DNA from: Pseudomonas laurentiana | Lineage (GTDB): Bacteria > Pseudomonadota > Gammaproteobacteria > Pseudomonadales > Pseudomonadaceae | Direction: 5' to 3' | DNA: 64,000 nt | NCBI RefSeq assembly: GCF_014648275.1 | Contig: NZ_BMQU01000018.1 | Coordinates: forward strand, 1-64,000 | Part shown: positions 47,184 to 57,229 of the stretch, piece by piece | How positions within the stretch are numbered: the stretch's first letter is position 1 | Layout: every line of letters starts with the position of its first letter | Made by a program: the position numbers and the translations under genes | The notes under the pieces: generated by a model | What the model saw: the letters and a program-made list of their open reading frames with translations, nothing else | The model's database searches: none | What the model was told of the DNA's origin: nothing

Positions 47184-48830
47184 ATGATTGCGATACGTGA
47201 AGCGTGGAAGGCCGGTTTGCTCGGGCGCGAACACTGGATTGGCAATCTGGTGTCCGGAGTGATTGTCGGGGTGGTTGCATTGCCGTTGGCCATGGCATTT
47301 GCCATCGCCTCGGGTGTCAAACCCGAGCAAGGTATCTACACCGCAATCATTGGCGGCCTGCTCGTGTCGCTCTTTGGCGGCAGTCGGCTGCAGATTGCCG
47401 GGCCGACGGGGGCATTCATCGTCATCCTGGCAGGGGTTACCGCGACCCACGGTGTCGAGGGCCTGCACATTGCCACGATGATGGCGGGCGTCATCCTGCT
47501 GTTGCTCGGCATCACCCGCCTGGGTGCAATCATCAAGTTCATCCCGGACCCGGTGATCGTCGGTTTTACCGCAGGCATCGGCGTGATCATCTGGGTTGGT
47601 CAGTGGAAGGATTTCTTCGGCTTGCCGACCATTACCGGCGAGTATTTCCACGAGAAATTCTGGCATTTGCTGCTGGCGCTGCCGCACCTGCACCTGGCGA
47701 CGACGTCGTTGGCTTTGCTCAGTCTGTTTCTGGTGCTGGTCACCTCTAGAATTGCACTGCTCAAACGCTTTCCCGGGCCACTGGTGGCCATGGTGGTCGC
47801 GACGTTGGTGCAGTCGCTGTTCCACTTCGATGGCGTCGCCACGATTGGCAGTGCCTTTGGCGGCATCCCTCAGGGTTTTCCCGACTTCAATCCGCCGCAG
47901 ATCACGCTGTCACGTGTCATTGACCTGATTGGGCCGGCATTCGCGATCGCCATGCTGGGGGCCATCGAATCACTGCTTTCCGCCGTGGTCGCCGATGGAA
48001 TGGCCGGCACTCGGCATGACTCCAATCAGGAGCTGATCGGCCAGGGTATCGCCAACCTGGCAACCCCTCTGTTTGGTGGATTCGCTGCGACCGGTGCGAT
48101 TGCCCGTACGGCGACCAATATCCGCAATGGTGGTACAAGCCCGCTGGCCGGCATTGCCCATGCCATTACCCTGGTCTTGATCATTCTGTTCCTGGCGCCC
48201 CTCGCCTCGAACATTCCACTGTGCGCCCTGGCGGCGATCCTGTTCGTCGTCGCCTACAACATGAGCGAGTTGAAGCACTTCAAACGCATGGTCCAACGTG
48301 CCCCGCGTGCCGATGTGGCGATTCTGCTCATCACGTTTATCCTTACCGTGTTCAGCGATCTGGTGATTGCCGTGAACATCGGCGTGATTCTGGCGATGCT
48401 GCAGTTTATGCGCCGTATGGCGTCGTCCGTCGAGGTGCAGCAGGTCGTCGAGCACGAGCTTGAACATGAGTTGCGCCAGAATGGTCACCAGCACCTGCCG
48501 CCTGGCGTATTGATCTACACCGTCGAGGGGCCGCTGTTCTTTGGTGCGGCGGAAACCTTTGAGCGTGCCCTGGCCCAGACGCATACCGATCCCGTGGTGC
48601 TGGTCCTGCGCCTCAAACATGTGCCGTTCATGGACATCACCGGCCTGCAAATGCTGGAGGAAGTCATCCAGCAACTGCACAAGCGGCACATCGTCGTAAA
48701 GCTCTGTGAAGCCAATGCCAAGGTGTTGGGTAAGCTCGGCAAGGTCGGCATCCTGCACACCATCGGCACCCAGCATTACCATGCAGCGTTCAGTGATGCA
48801 CTTGCCGACGCCGCCGAGCTTGTGCGCTGA
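47184..48830 (+). CDS. SulP/SLC26-family anion transporter with STAS domain
   Basis: A 548-residue membrane protein: a transmembrane domain of about 12-14 helices (10-410; family block AIASGVKPEQGIYTAIIGGLL near 42-62, with GPTGAF) and a cytoplasmic STAS domain (about 435-545; VLRLKHVPFMDITGLQMLEE). The layout resembles E. coli DauA, a C4-dicarboxylate transporter; sulfate or bicarbonate are equally possible. AAGGAG precedes the ATG. It lies between the two 121-base repeats, so it may have been placed here by a rearrangement. Confidence 0.85.
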   Translation: MIAIREAWKAGLLGREHWIGNLVSGVIVGVVALPLAMAFAIASGVKPEQGIYTAIIGGLLVSLFGGSRLQIAGPTGAFIVILAGVTATHGVEGLHIATMMAGVILLLLGITRLGAIIKFIPDPVIVGFTAGIGVIIWVGQWKDFFGLPTITGEYFHEKFWHLLLALPHLHLATTSLALLSLFLVLVTSRIALLKRFPGPLVAMVVATLVQSLFHFDGVATIGSAFGGIPQGFPDFNPPQITLSRVIDLIGPAFAIAMLGAIESLLSAVVADGMAGTRHDSNQELIGQGIANLATPLFGGFAATGAIARTATNIRNGGTSPLAGIAHAITLVLIILFLAPLASNIPLCALAAILFVVAYNMSELKHFKRMVQRAPRADVAILLITFILTVFSDLVIAVNIGVILAMLQFMRRMASSVEVQQVVEHELEHELRQNGHQHLPPGVLIYTVEGPLFFGAAETFERALAQTHTDPVVLVLRLKHVPFMDITGLQMLEEVIQQLHKRHIVVKLCEANAKVLGKLGKVGILHTIGTQHYHAAFSDALADAAELVR

Positions 48831-48876
48831 CCTCGGGCACAGGACCCTGCGCTTACTGCGTCATTTTTGTATCTAC

Positions 48877-49086
48877 ATGGGGGAAGCGCCACACAAGGCA
48901 CAGCACAAGGATTGGAATGCCGTGGTGCAGTCGTTGAACAACATGGAAGTCGCCAGCTTGAAGGTTAACCAGGTTCTGGTTGCATTGGCTAACCGGGATG
49001 CCTGGCTCAAGCTCCCGGTCGACCGCTTTCTGGGATGCGCGTCAACGTGCTCACGGGTGCAGCCCTGCCTAGTCCCGCTGCAATAA
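48877..49086 (+). pseudogene. fragment of a chemoreceptor (CZB domain 3' end)
   Basis: An open frame beginning ATGGGGGAAGCGCC carries the last 40 codons of the chemoreceptor CZB domain ([12 protein letters not shown] onward, through LANRDA). It then reads on into WLKLPVDRF and unrelated residues to a stop at 49086. There is no signalling domain and no ribosome site. Three of the five differences from the intact gene are silent third-base changes, suggesting it descends from a once-functional relative. Its end overlaps the convergent lipoprotein gene by 18 bases. Confidence 0.8.
48881..49001 (+). repeat. 121-bp direct repeat, copy 2
   Basis: Second copy of the stretch at 46990-47110, in the same orientation, beginning 50 bases after the SulP stop. 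Homology stops abruptly at both ends. Confidence 0.92.
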
Positions 49087-49557
49087 TCCGTTCTGGATCC
49101 TGACACGGTCGCCAACTTTCAGACCGCCCGTCGAGCTTTGGTTCAGGGTCTGGTAGGAGCCGTTGTCCATGCGGATGGTAATCGCGTAGCTGGCAGGTTG
49201 CTGATTACGCTGTTCCAGTTGGTGTCCAACGTAGGCGCCGCCTGCTGTGCCCGCGACCATTGCAACCGTTTTGCCGGTGCCTGACCCTACTTGGCTGCCG
49301 GCAAGGCCACCGGCGAGGGCACCGATCAGTGTCCCTAGCCCGTAACCCGTACCCGCCAAGCCCTGGTAGCCCTGATTGGCTGGGACAATGGATTGCACGA
49401 CACCACGGCCAGAATAGGCTGATGTTGTCTGGGTGACTTCTGGGCTGTTGTAGATCGGGGTTGAGGTGTTGTTTGGGGGATAGAGTTCAGCGCATGCGCT
49501 GAGAGTCAAGCCGCAGACCAGGCCAACGATGGCGTTGAACGTGTTCAGGGTACTCAC
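49069..49557 (-). CDS. glycine-zipper outer-membrane lipoprotein (SlyB-like)
   Basis: A 162-residue lipoprotein starting at GTG 49557 with AGGAG seven bases upstream. The signal peptide ends in lipobox LSAC. A glycine-zipper region (about 82-120: GTLIGALAGGLAGSQVGSG, TAGGAYVGHQLEQ) can span a membrane as a hairpin, and the C-terminal part (YAITIRMDNGSYQ...VGDRVRIQNG) resembles SlyB/OsmB relatives. It probably supports outer-membrane integrity. Confidence 0.82.
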   Translation of the reverse strand: MSTLNTFNAIVGLVCGLTLSACAELYPPNNTSTPIYNSPEVTQTTSAYSGRGVVQSIVPANQGYQGLAGTGYGLGTLIGALAGGLAGSQVGSGTGKTVAMVAGTAGGAYVGHQLEQRNQQPASYAITIRMDNGSYQTLNQSSTGGLKVGDRVRIQNGLLQRD

Positions 49558-49775
49558 TTCACATCTCCTCTTGTGTTGATTGCTGAGCGCGTAGGGCGTA
49601 CAGAAAGGGCTTGGAATACGCGACCACACGCCATTCAACGACTGTGATCAACATTGCGCTCAATACCCGGAAACGTCGGTGCGGTAGCGCACAATTCGGG
49701 AAGGTGTTGAGTGCCTTGGGCGGACAGATAGCGCTACGCTTGTACAGCGCTTGTGTTCTGCATAGGGAGTCACTC

Positions 49776-50465
49776 ATGAGGCACATTGAAGTCCATAAAA
49801 CTCACCGTACCGGGTGGCTGCGTGCTGCAGTGCTTGGTGCCAATGACGGTATCGTCTCCACCGCCAGCCTGATCCTGGGTGTGGCGGCGGCCGGCGGCAG
49901 CGCCGCAAGTATTCTGGTCGCCGGTGTGGCGGGTCTTGTTGCCGGTGCGATGTCGATGGCCGCAGGTGAGTATGTGTCGGTCAGTTCGCAGGCGGATACC
50001 GAGCGTTCCGACCTGGAGAGGGAACGTAAAGAGCTGGCGGCGGATCCTGCACATGAACACGCCGAGCTGACTGATATCTATGTTGGCCGTGGGCTCGATA
50101 AGGAACTGGCCAGTCGCGTCGCTACACAGTTGATGGCGCACGATGCGCTGGGTGCGCATGGTCGCGACGAACTGGGTATCTCCGAGACATTGGCCGCGCG
50201 ACCGGTGCAAGCTGCCCTGGCCTCGGCAGGTACGTTTGCAGTCGGTGCAGCATTGCCATTGTTGACCGTTCTGTGGGCACCGGAGTCGCTGTTGATGTAT
50301 GCCGTGGCAGGCAGTTCGCTGCTGTTCCTGATGCTTCTGGGGGTGCTGGCAGGCTACACCGGCGGTGCCTCTGTGGTGACGGCCGCTGCCCGCGTGACCT
50401 TTTGGGGCGCTCTGGCCATGGGCTTGACGGCGGGCGTTGGCGTTTTGTTTGGCGTCACGGCCTGA
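49776..50465 (+). CDS. VIT1/CCC1-family iron/manganese transporter
   Basis: A 229-residue membrane protein with five helices. The family hallmark AAVLGANDGIVSTASLILGVA opens helix I, followed by AGAMSMAAGEYVSVSSQADTE. A charged cytoplasmic segment (about 65-130) rich in Glu and His (RERKELAADPAHEHAEL) can bind metal. It should move Fe2+ or Mn2+ out of the cytoplasm. AGGGAG precedes the ATG at 49776; upstream in-frame codons are not protein-like. Confidence 0.88.
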   Translation: MRHIEVHKTHRTGWLRAAVLGANDGIVSTASLILGVAAAGGSAASILVAGVAGLVAGAMSMAAGEYVSVSSQADTERSDLERERKELAADPAHEHAELTDIYVGRGLDKELASRVATQLMAHDALGAHGRDELGISETLAARPVQAALASAGTFAVGAALPLLTVLWAPESLLMYAVAGSSLLFLMLLGVLAGYTGGASVVTAAARVTFWGALAMGLTAGVGVLFGVTA

Positions 50466-50497
50466 CGCGCGTGCGCCAGGCTATGGGGCAGCCGTAA

Positions 50498-51064
50498 TCA
50501 ACGGCCGCGACGTCGAGACACCACCGCTTCGATATTCTTGCGGCCAATCAGCTTTGGCTGTTCATGCAGCACGCGCTCACCCAGCCATTTGTACATCACC
50601 AGGCAGTCGACCAGGCCCAGGCGCGCGTGCTGGTACGCCTTGGGCAGGCGCCCGACGACCTCGAAGCCAAGCCGTTGCCAGAGGGCCACGGCCACTTCGT
50701 TGCTCGACACCACCGAGTTGAACTGCATCGCCATAAAGCCGCTATCGCGGGCCAGTTGCTGGGAGTGTTCGCACAGTGCCCGTGCTACGCCTTTACCCCG
50801 TGCTGCCTCGGTGACCATGTAGCCGCAATTGCACACATGGGCGCCTGGGCCGGCGGCGTTGGCCTTCAGGTAGTAGGAGCCAAGCAGCTCGCCGTTCTCC
50901 TCCGCTACGAGGGTATGCAAGGGCATTTCCAACCACAGTTGGCGTGCCTGCTCGTACGTGATGGCGGGGTCGAAGGCATAGGTTTCGCGGGCGCTGACGA
51001 TGGCCTTGAAGGTCGGCCAGAAGTGCTCGAAGTCGGCGGCGGTCATGGGGCGGATGTGAATCAT
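50498..51064 (-). CDS. GNAT-family N-acetyltransferase
   Basis: A 188-residue cytoplasmic acetyltransferase. The acetyl-CoA binding motif is VTEAARGKGVARALCEHS (about 88-105), followed by the GNAT motif B FNSVVSSNEVAVALWQRLGFEVVG. The start at 51064 (MIHIRPMTAADFEHFW) has GAGAA five bases upstream and aligns with the family; the longer frame to 51298 is rejected. The substrate is unknown. A basic C-terminus (RKNIEAVVSRRRGR) is unusual. Confidence 0.85.
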   Translation of the reverse strand: MIHIRPMTAADFEHFWPTFKAIVSARETYAFDPAITYEQARQLWLEMPLHTLVAEENGELLGSYYLKANAAGPGAHVCNCGYMVTEAARGKGVARALCEHSQQLARDSGFMAMQFNSVVSSNEVAVALWQRLGFEVVGRLPKAYQHARLGLVDCLVMYKWLGERVLHEQPKLIGRKNIEAVVSRRRGR

Positions 51065-51135
51065 GCTGTTCTCGGCGGGGGCGTGCGGGTGGGCTGGCTG
51101 CAACTGACGTGCGCGCCAGCCTGGCGATGCCGGGA

Positions 51136-51474
51136 TTATTGCTCGACCTTGCCTACCGCATCCAGTGCCCGTGCCGAGTAAACCAGTGCGGCACCCGCGT
51201 TCATCGCGACGGCAACACCCAGCGCTTCGGCAATTTCTTCCCGGGTGGCACCGTGTTTCACGGCCTGAGCCGAATGCACGGCGATGCAGCCATCGCAACG
51301 GGTCGTGACGGCCACGGCCAGCGAGATCAGTTCACGGGTTTTGGCGTCGAGGTGGTTGGTTTTTTCGCCGGCAGCGCTGGCGGTCAGGTAGCCGCTGACC
51401 GTGTCCGGGGAGAGTTGCTTGAGGTCGCGAATGCCGGCCGTCAGCTGTTTACGGTACTCGTTCCAGTCCAACAT
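51136..51474 (-). CDS. carboxymuconolactone decarboxylase / AhpD-like protein
   Basis: A 112-residue helical protein. The CxxC-x3-H motif of AhpD-like enzymes is seen in TTRCDGCIAVHSAQA, with the helix LISLAVAV before it. Such proteins act as peroxidase-coupled thiol reductases or have unknown redox roles. AGGTG precedes the ATG at 51474. Monocistronic. Confidence 0.85.
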   Translation of the reverse strand: MLDWNEYRKQLTAGIRDLKQLSPDTVSGYLTASAAGEKTNHLDAKTRELISLAVAVTTRCDGCIAVHSAQAVKHGATREEIAEALGVAVAMNAGAALVYSARALDAVGKVEQ

Positions 51475-51633
51475 GGTGTTCACCTTGTGTGTTTCGACAA
51501 AATGAACAGTGAAGCTAGTTTTTCGGCCGTTGCTGTGCCGTTGGTCGATAGGCGCAGGGCAGGGACGTAGGTCGTCATGGCAAGGCGCGGCACAACCTGA
51601 GGGCGCCGGCCATGCCGACACCCCCGCAACGGG

Positions 51634-52533
51634 TCAGATGTAAATGAAGATCAGCGCCAACACGGCCACTACCGCCCATTTCTCGGCGTAGTAACGTGCG
51701 CGGTTGCGCTTCTTCAGCGCTTTGCCGCGCTCGCGGATCTTGTAGATGCGGGTGAACAGGCGGTTGATACCGCCGGTCTTGTCCCCGTCAGCATTTGGCG
51801 CAGCAGCGGCGGCCATGACATTGCGGCTGAACCAGCGGTTGAACGCCGTGGCCCAGCGGTACTTCAGGGGCCGCTCGATGTCGCAGAACAGGATGATACG
51901 GTTTTGATCCGTCTGGTTGGCGGCATAGTGGATATAGGTTTCATCGAACACGACACCTTCGCCATCACGCCAGTGGTACTTCTCACCGTCCACGTCGATA
52001 TAGCAGTCCGGGCTGTTGGGGGTGTCCAGGCCCAGGTGATAACGGTAAGAGCCGGCATACGGGTCGCGGTGGCGAACCAGTTTAGAGCCTGGCGGCAGGG
52101 TGGCGAACATGGCCGCTTTGACCGTGCCGATACCTTGCAGCAGTTCTGTGGTACGCGGGCACAGCTTCATGGCCGAAGGGTGGCTCTCGCCGTACCACTT
52201 CAGGTAGAAGCGTTTCCAGCCACTTTTGAAAAAGGAGTTGAAACCCACATCGTCATAGCGCTGCGAACTTTTGATTTCGCCGACATTCAGGAGTTGTTGG
52301 GCCTCTTCGCGGATGGCTTCCCAGTTGTCCTGCAGGGGCTTGAGCTCGGGAAATGAGTCTGTGCTGAGGTAGGGCCGGGCGGGCAGCCTGGAGAACAGGT
52401 AGAGGAAAACGTTGACGGGCGCGAGGAAGCTGGAGTGGTCGCCCAACTGGCGGGTCAGTTTGTGCCGAACACGGCCGCGCAGGTGAACATAGGCAATCGA
52501 AAAGACGAACAGAAGAACGAGAAATAGTTTCAT
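51634..52533 (-). CDS. lpxO: lipid A 2-hydroxylase LpxO (aspartyl/asparaginyl beta-hydroxylase family)
   Basis: A 299-residue Fe(II)/2-oxoglutarate dioxygenase anchored by N- and C-terminal helices (2-17 and about 283-298), predicted to 2-hydroxylate a lipid A acyl chain on the inner leaflet. The iron ligands are His155 and Asp157 (VRHRDP) and His202 (TYIHYAANQT), and Arg212 nearby should bind 2-oxoglutarate. The membrane anchors and length separate LpxO from soluble family members. It stands alone. Confidence 0.85.
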   Translation of the reverse strand: MKLFLVLLFVFSIAYVHLRGRVRHKLTRQLGDHSSFLAPVNVFLYLFSRLPARPYLSTDSFPELKPLQDNWEAIREEAQQLLNVGEIKSSQRYDDVGFNSFFKSGWKRFYLKWYGESHPSAMKLCPRTTELLQGIGTVKAAMFATLPPGSKLVRHRDPYAGSYRYHLGLDTPNSPDCYIDVDGEKYHWRDGEGVVFDETYIHYAANQTDQNRIILFCDIERPLKYRWATAFNRWFSRNVMAAAAAPNADGDKTGGINRLFTRIYKIRERGKALKKRNRARYYAEKWAVVAVLALIFIYI

Positions 52534-52749
52534 GCGGGCTTACTTGTCGGTGTGGCTATGAGCCATGGCGTAAGCGCGCCAGCATAAACAATCGCATCTT
52601 GTCTTTGAACAAATTGTTACCGTTTGGCAGGTCGACTTATGTGCAATACCCAGTCGGGATTTACCCGATAGTCCTGCGCATTCGACGATGCCTGAACCCA
52701 CTTTCGAGCGCCGTACTGCGTGTGGCAAATCAGTCATTGGAGAAGCCCG

Positions 52750-52776
52750 CTTGCCGGCGATGCTATCGCCGGCAAG
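52750..52776. repeat. REP-like palindrome
   Basis: CTTGCCGGCGAT and its exact complement ATCGCCGGCAAG flank a three-base GCT loop, just past the azlD stop. It is the most perfect of three related elements in the window and can act as a transcript 3'-end hairpin. Confidence 0.7.
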
Positions 52777-52787
52777 TCCCCAGGACG

Positions 52788-53111
52788 TCATGCCGCGCCG
52801 TTCAACCACCAGCGAAAGACGAAGAAAAACACCATGCTCAACAGCATGCTGATCAAGGTATTGCGGGTCAGTAGCACCAGCACGACCGCCACCAACGAAC
52901 CCAACAGGTACGGGTTGGCAGGGTTCAGGTCAAGCTGATGCTCGGGCATGAAGATAATCGGCCCGCAGATAGCGGTGAGCATGCCGGGTACCGCAAAACC
53001 AAGGAACTGCCGGGCATTGGAGCTCAAGCGCAGCGGCAGGCGGGGTTCGAGAAAGGCGTAGCGGTTGAGAAACACCACCAGCCCCATGCCGACGATCAGC
53101 AGGAACATCAT
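52788..53111 (-). CDS. azlD: branched-chain amino acid exporter small subunit AzlD
   Basis: A 107-residue membrane protein with about four helices, typical of AzlD (FLNRYAFLEPRLPLRLS, FAVPGMLTAICGPIIF, RNTLISMLLSMVFFF). The start at 53111 overlaps the azlC stop (TGATG), so translation is coupled. Together with AzlC it exports branched-chain amino acids or similar compounds. Confidence 0.9.
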   Translation of the reverse strand: MMFLLIVGMGLVVFLNRYAFLEPRLPLRLSSNARQFLGFAVPGMLTAICGPIIFMPEHQLDLNPANPYLLGSLVAVVLVLLTRNTLISMLLSMVFFFVFRWWLNGAA

Positions 53112-53806
53112 GCGCGACCTCCGCTCAGTTTCTGGCAGATAAACCCGGCGCTCATGCCCAGCAGGCCGGCCAGCACCAGTGCGGTCTCCCAGTGCCAGAA
53201 ACTGAACAGTACCGAACTGAACAGCGAAACTGCGACGCACACCACCGTTGGCAGGTTACGTACCAGTGGCGCAATCAAGGCCACGAAGGTGGCGACGATG
53301 GAAAAATCCAGGCCCAGCTTGTCCAGGTGCGGAATGTTCTGGCCCAGCACGATGCCGGCCAGGGTGAACAGGTTCCAGGCCACATAGAAGGTCAGGCCTA
53401 CGCCCAGTGCGTACCAGCGGTTGAACTGTTGTTTGTCGTACTGGCTGGTGAGGGCGAAGAATTCGTCGGTGAGCAGAAAGCCCAGGCCCAGCCGCCAGCG
53501 CGCAGGCAGATCGGAAATCACGGGGCGCATCGACAGGCCGTAAAGCAGGTGCTGTGAGGTCAGCAGCAGGGTGGTCAGAATGATCGAGAACAGATTCGCG
53601 CCGCCCTTGAGCATACCGATGGCGACCAGTTGTGCCGCACCGGCGAAGACGATTGCCGAGAGGCCTTGACCTTCAAGCGGTGTCAGGTTGGCTTCGATGG
53701 CCATCGAGCCGGCCAGCAGGCCCCAGGGGGCAACTGCCAATGACAACGGCAGGATGGCAATGGCGCCATGGATAAATGCCTGGCGGGGGAGGTGTGGGTG
53801 AGTCAT
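53108..53806 (-). CDS. azlC: branched-chain amino acid exporter large subunit AzlC
   Basis: A 232-residue membrane protein with six to seven helices. AzlC landmarks include AVAPWGLLAGSMAIEANLTPLEGQGLSAIVFAGAAQ in two blocks, LLTSQHLLYGLSMRP and FLLTDEFFALTSQY. It forms the exporter with AzlD downstream. No Lrp-type regulator lies beside it. Confidence 0.92.
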   Translation of the reverse strand: MTHPHLPRQAFIHGAIAILPLSLAVAPWGLLAGSMAIEANLTPLEGQGLSAIVFAGAAQLVAIGMLKGGANLFSIILTTLLLTSQHLLYGLSMRPVISDLPARWRLGLGFLLTDEFFALTSQYDKQQFNRWYALGVGLTFYVAWNLFTLAGIVLGQNIPHLDKLGLDFSIVATFVALIAPLVRNLPTVVCVAVSLFSSVLFSFWHWETALVLAGLLGMSAGFICQKLSGGRA

Positions 53807-53908
53807 GGTCTACAAACGCGACGTGAAAGGGGGGCATAGCATGCCAGAGAGCCTGCCCCACGGGTTGAATGATGTTGCCAGGGCGCAAGGTGACTGCCGA
53901 GCGCCTGC

Positions 53909-54595
53909 TCAGCGTTGGCTGGTCAGGCGATGCTGGGCGGTTGCGCAGCCATTGGCATCGACTGCCTTGCGGTACCACATCTGGCGCTGCGGTCGGTCGA
54001 CGGCGCCGAGCAGTCGATAGACCTCGGCCTGGAAGTCACGTTGCTGGCCCCATTGCAGGGTCAGGCCCTGATTGCCTTGGGGACGGCACTCCAGGCGCAC
54101 GGCAGGTTGCGGGTAGTAGGTGGCATAGCGCGTGGCATCCTGTACGGTTTTCTTCAGGGCCGCCCGATAGGCACTGCTGTCGCGGTACTCGGTACACAGC
54201 GAGTTGATCTGCAGCGAGGCCGGTGCGAAACCCTGGCTAAGGCTGGCTGCCAGTAACGGGCAGGCCAGTGCCGGCACCTCGTCGGGGCTCAGGTAGGTCA
54301 TGTAGTAGAGCGCCAGTCGGTACTCGGCGACCGGGTGATCGAGGGCAACGGCTTTGCGCAGCAGTTCCACACCCGGTGCCAGGGTTTGCACCAGTGCCGT
54401 GCCCTGGCGAAGCAGGTCGTCCTTGGTCGTGCTGGCTTGTGGGCTGAACGTACTGGCCTCAGTGTCAGCCTGTTCCAGAAACGGCAGGGCCTGGCGATAC
54501 AGCAGGTCGGCGTGAGGGTCGATAGGGGCATCGGCCCAAGCCACGCAGGGTGCCAATGCCGAATACACCGTCAGCACACGTAGGCAACGTTTCAC
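53909..54595 (-). CDS. exported hypothetical protein, Sel1/TPR-like
   Basis: A 228-residue protein with a signal peptide (1-22, cleaved after AWA). The middle (about 70-135) is helical with a Sel1-like run (LLRKAVALDHPVAEYRLALYY, then ASLSQGFAPASLQIN). The last third includes MWYRKAVDANGCATAQHRL. Four cysteines could form disulfides. No family assignment is secure. It lies between the azl and polB genes without clear partnership. Confidence 0.65.
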   Translation of the reverse strand: MKRCLRVLTVYSALAPCVAWADAPIDPHADLLYRQALPFLEQADTEASTFSPQASTTKDDLLRQGTALVQTLAPGVELLRKAVALDHPVAEYRLALYYMTYLSPDEVPALACPLLAASLSQGFAPASLQINSLCTEYRDSSAYRAALKKTVQDATRYATYYPQPAVRLECRPQGNQGLTLQWGQQRDFQAEVYRLLGAVDRPQRQMWYRKAVDANGCATAQHRLTSQR

Positions 54596-54865
54596 TGGGC
54601 TGAACCTGTGATCAGGAGGACGTGGTCCACTGGGGCAGGCCAGAGCAGGGTAGAAGAGCTGATGACGGTGTGCATGGTTCGATCCGGTGGTCCCGCAGGG
54701 AAAAGGATGTTTCCTGACGGCGCTATTCTAGCGGTTGCAGCCTGGCAGCTGAAGTGATGGCTCAAGCCTTGGACGCGATGTTGTCGGGATCGGGGTACCG
54801 GAATACGACGGTGCAGGTGGCCGCTCGGGTAGAATCGACGCTTACGAGTCCGTTCGGGGGTTGCA

Positions 54866-57229
54866 GTGGTGGATGTACAACAGGGCTTCGTCCTGACCCG
54901 GCATTGGCGGGATACGCCTGACGGTACCCTGGTGGAATTCTGGCTGGCGACCGATGCCGGCCCCCGACATGTACGCCTGCCGGTGCAGACGTCGGTGGCC
55001 TTTGTCCCGGCCGAGCAGCGGGCCCGGGTCGAGGCCTTGCTGGCTGGCGAGCGTGATGTCGAACTGCGCCCGCTGGGCCTCTGTGATTTCCAGCACCGCC
55101 CGGTACTGGGCCTGTATTGCCGCCAGCACCGTCAGTTGATGCAACTGGACAAGCGTTTGCGGGCGGCCGGCATCGAGCTGCTGGAGGCTGATGTCCGCCC
55201 GCCCGAGCGCTACCTGATGGAGCGCTTCATCACCGCCCCGGTGAGTTTCACCGGGCGAGTCGACGCCAGCGGTGTATGGCTGGATGCTCAGCTCAGGCCC
55301 GAATCGGACTATCGCCCGCCGTTGAAGCTGGTATCGCTGGACATCGAAACCACCGAGCGCGGTGAGTTGTACTCCATTGCCCTGGAAGGCTGTGGCCAGC
55401 GCCAGGTGTACATGCTGGGGCCGGCCAACGGCGATGACCAGGCCGTGGATTTTGACTTGGAGTACTGTGCCAGCCGTGCGCAATTGCTTGAGCGGCTGAA
55501 TACCTGGTTGGCCCGTCACGACCCGGACGCGATCATTGGCTGGAACCTGGTGCAGTTCGACCTGCGGGTGCTCCATGAGCATGCCCAGCGGCTGAAGGTT
55601 CCTTTGATCCTCGGGCGAGGCGGCGAGCCGATGGAGTGGCGCGAGCATGGCAGTCGTTCTCATTTTTTTGCCGGTGCCGCCGGGCGGTTGATCATCGACG
55701 GCATCGAAGCGCTGCGCTCGGCCACCTGGAGTTTTCCGTCGTTCAGCCTGGAAAACGTTGCCCAGACCTTGCTCGGCGAGGGCAAGGCAATCGACACGCC
55801 CTACCAGCGTATGGATGAAATCAATCGCATGTTTGCCGAGGATAAGCCGGCCCTGGCCCGCTATAACCTCAAGGACTGCGAACTGGTGACGCGGATTTTC
55901 GCCAAGACCGAACTGCTGACCTTCCTGCTGGAGCGCGCCAGCGTTACCGGCTTGCCCGCTGACCGCAGTGGTGGTTCGGTGGCGGCGTTCTGTCACCTGT
56001 ACATGCCACTGATGCACCGTCAGGGCTTTGTGGCGCCCAATCTCGGCGGCCGTCCGGACGAAGCCAGCCCAGGGGGCTTTGTCATGGACTCGCGGCCCGG
56101 CCTGTACGAGTCAGTACTGGTGCTGGATTACAAGAGCCTGTACCCATCGATCATCCGGACCTTCCTGATCGACCCGATCGGGTTGGTCGAGGGCCTGCGC
56201 GAACCAGGCGATGCCACGTCGGTGGCAGGTTTTCGGGGGGCGCGGTTTTCGCGTACCCGGCACTGCCTGCCCTCGATTGTCGAACGGGTGTGGCAGGGGC
56301 GTGAAGCGGCCAAGCGAGAACGCAATGCCCCGTTGTCCCAAGCCTTGAAGATCATCATGAACGCGTTCTACGGGGTACTCGGTTCCAGCGGTTGCCGGTT
56401 CTTCGACCCACGGCTGGCATCGTCGATCACGATGCGCGGCCACGAAATCATGCGTCGTACCCGCGAACTGATCGAGGCTCAAGGGTATGAAGTGATCTAT
56501 GGCGATACCGACTCGACCTTCGTCTGGCTCAAACGTACCCACAGTGAAGACGATGCAACGGCCATCGGCCGACGCCTGGTGCAGCAGGTCAACCTGTGGT
56601 GGCAAGCACATCTGCAGGCGGAGTATGGGCTGACAAGTGCATTGGAATTACAGTTTGAAACCCACTACCAACGCTTTCTGATGCCAACCATTCGTGGTGC
56701 CGAGGAGGGCAGCAAGAAGCGTTATGCAGGCTTGGTGCGCCGTGCAGATGGGCATGACGAGATGGTCTTCAAGGGCCTGGAAACCGTGCGTACCGATTGG
56801 TCGCCGCTGGCCCGGCAGTTCCAGCAGGAACTCTACCAACGGATCTTCTTGCGCCAGCCTTACCAGGCTTATCTGCGTGAGTATGTGCGGCAAACGCTGG
56901 CCGGTGAACGGGACGAGCAACTGATCTATCGCAAGCGCCTGCGTCGACCGCTGGCGGACTATCAGCGTAATGTCCCGCCACACGTGCGCGCCGCGCGGCT
57001 GGCCGATGACTATAACGACCGCCAGGGACGTCCACGCCAGTACCAGAACGGTGGCTGGATCAGCTACGTGATCACCTTGGCCGGGCCTGAACCCTTGGAG
57101 AGCCGCAACGCGATGATCGATTACGATCATTACCTGACCAAGCAGTTGCAGCCAATCGCCGATGCAATCCTGCCGTTTGTAGGCGATAGCTTCAGTGCCT
57201 TGATTGACCGGCAGATGGGCCTGTTCTAA
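54866..57229 (+). CDS. polB: DNA polymerase II
   Basis: A 787-residue family B DNA polymerase (E. coli Pol II is 783) used in replication restart and lesion bypass. The proofreading exonuclease has Asp159 and Glu161 ([10 protein letters not shown]). Polymerase motif A is [13 protein letters not shown] (Asp421), motif [16 protein letters not shown], motif C YGDTDST (Asp547, Asp549). All catalytic acids are intact. It starts at GTG 54866, or GTG 54869, after GGGGG. I see no LexA box in the 270 bases upstream, unlike SOS-controlled polB of E. coli. Confidence 0.95.
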   Translation: MVDVQQGFVLTRHWRDTPDGTLVEFWLATDAGPRHVRLPVQTSVAFVPAEQRARVEALLAGERDVELRPLGLCDFQHRPVLGLYCRQHRQLMQLDKRLRAAGIELLEADVRPPERYLMERFITAPVSFTGRVDASGVWLDAQLRPESDYRPPLKLVSLDIETTERGELYSIALEGCGQRQVYMLGPANGDDQAVDFDLEYCASRAQLLERLNTWLARHDPDAIIGWNLVQFDLRVLHEHAQRLKVPLILGRGGEPMEWREHGSRSHFFAGAAGRLIIDGIEALRSATWSFPSFSLENVAQTLLGEGKAIDTPYQRMDEINRMFAEDKPALARYNLKDCELVTRIFAKTELLTFLLERASVTGLPADRSGGSVAAFCHLYMPLMHRQGFVAPNLGGRPDEASPGGFVMDSRPGLYESVLVLDYKSLYPSIIRTFLIDPIGLVEGLREPGDATSVAGFRGARFSRTRHCLPSIVERVWQGREAAKRERNAPLSQALKIIMNAFYGVLGSSGCRFFDPRLASSITMRGHEIMRRTRELIEAQGYEVIYGDTDSTFVWLKRTHSEDDATAIGRRLVQQVNLWWQAHLQAEYGLTSALELQFETHYQRFLMPTIRGAEEGSKKRYAGLVRRADGHDEMVFKGLETVRTDWSPLARQFQQELYQRIFLRQPYQAYLREYVRQTLAGERDEQLIYRKRLRRPLADYQRNVPPHVRAARLADDYNDRQGRPRQYQNGGWISYVITLAGPEPLESRNAMIDYDHYLTKQLQPIADAILPFVGDSFSALIDRQMGLF

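Noticed and set aside
54596-54865. LexA box upstream of polB
   Set aside because: No CTGT-N8-ACAG pattern is seen in the upstream region, so SOS control is not claimed.
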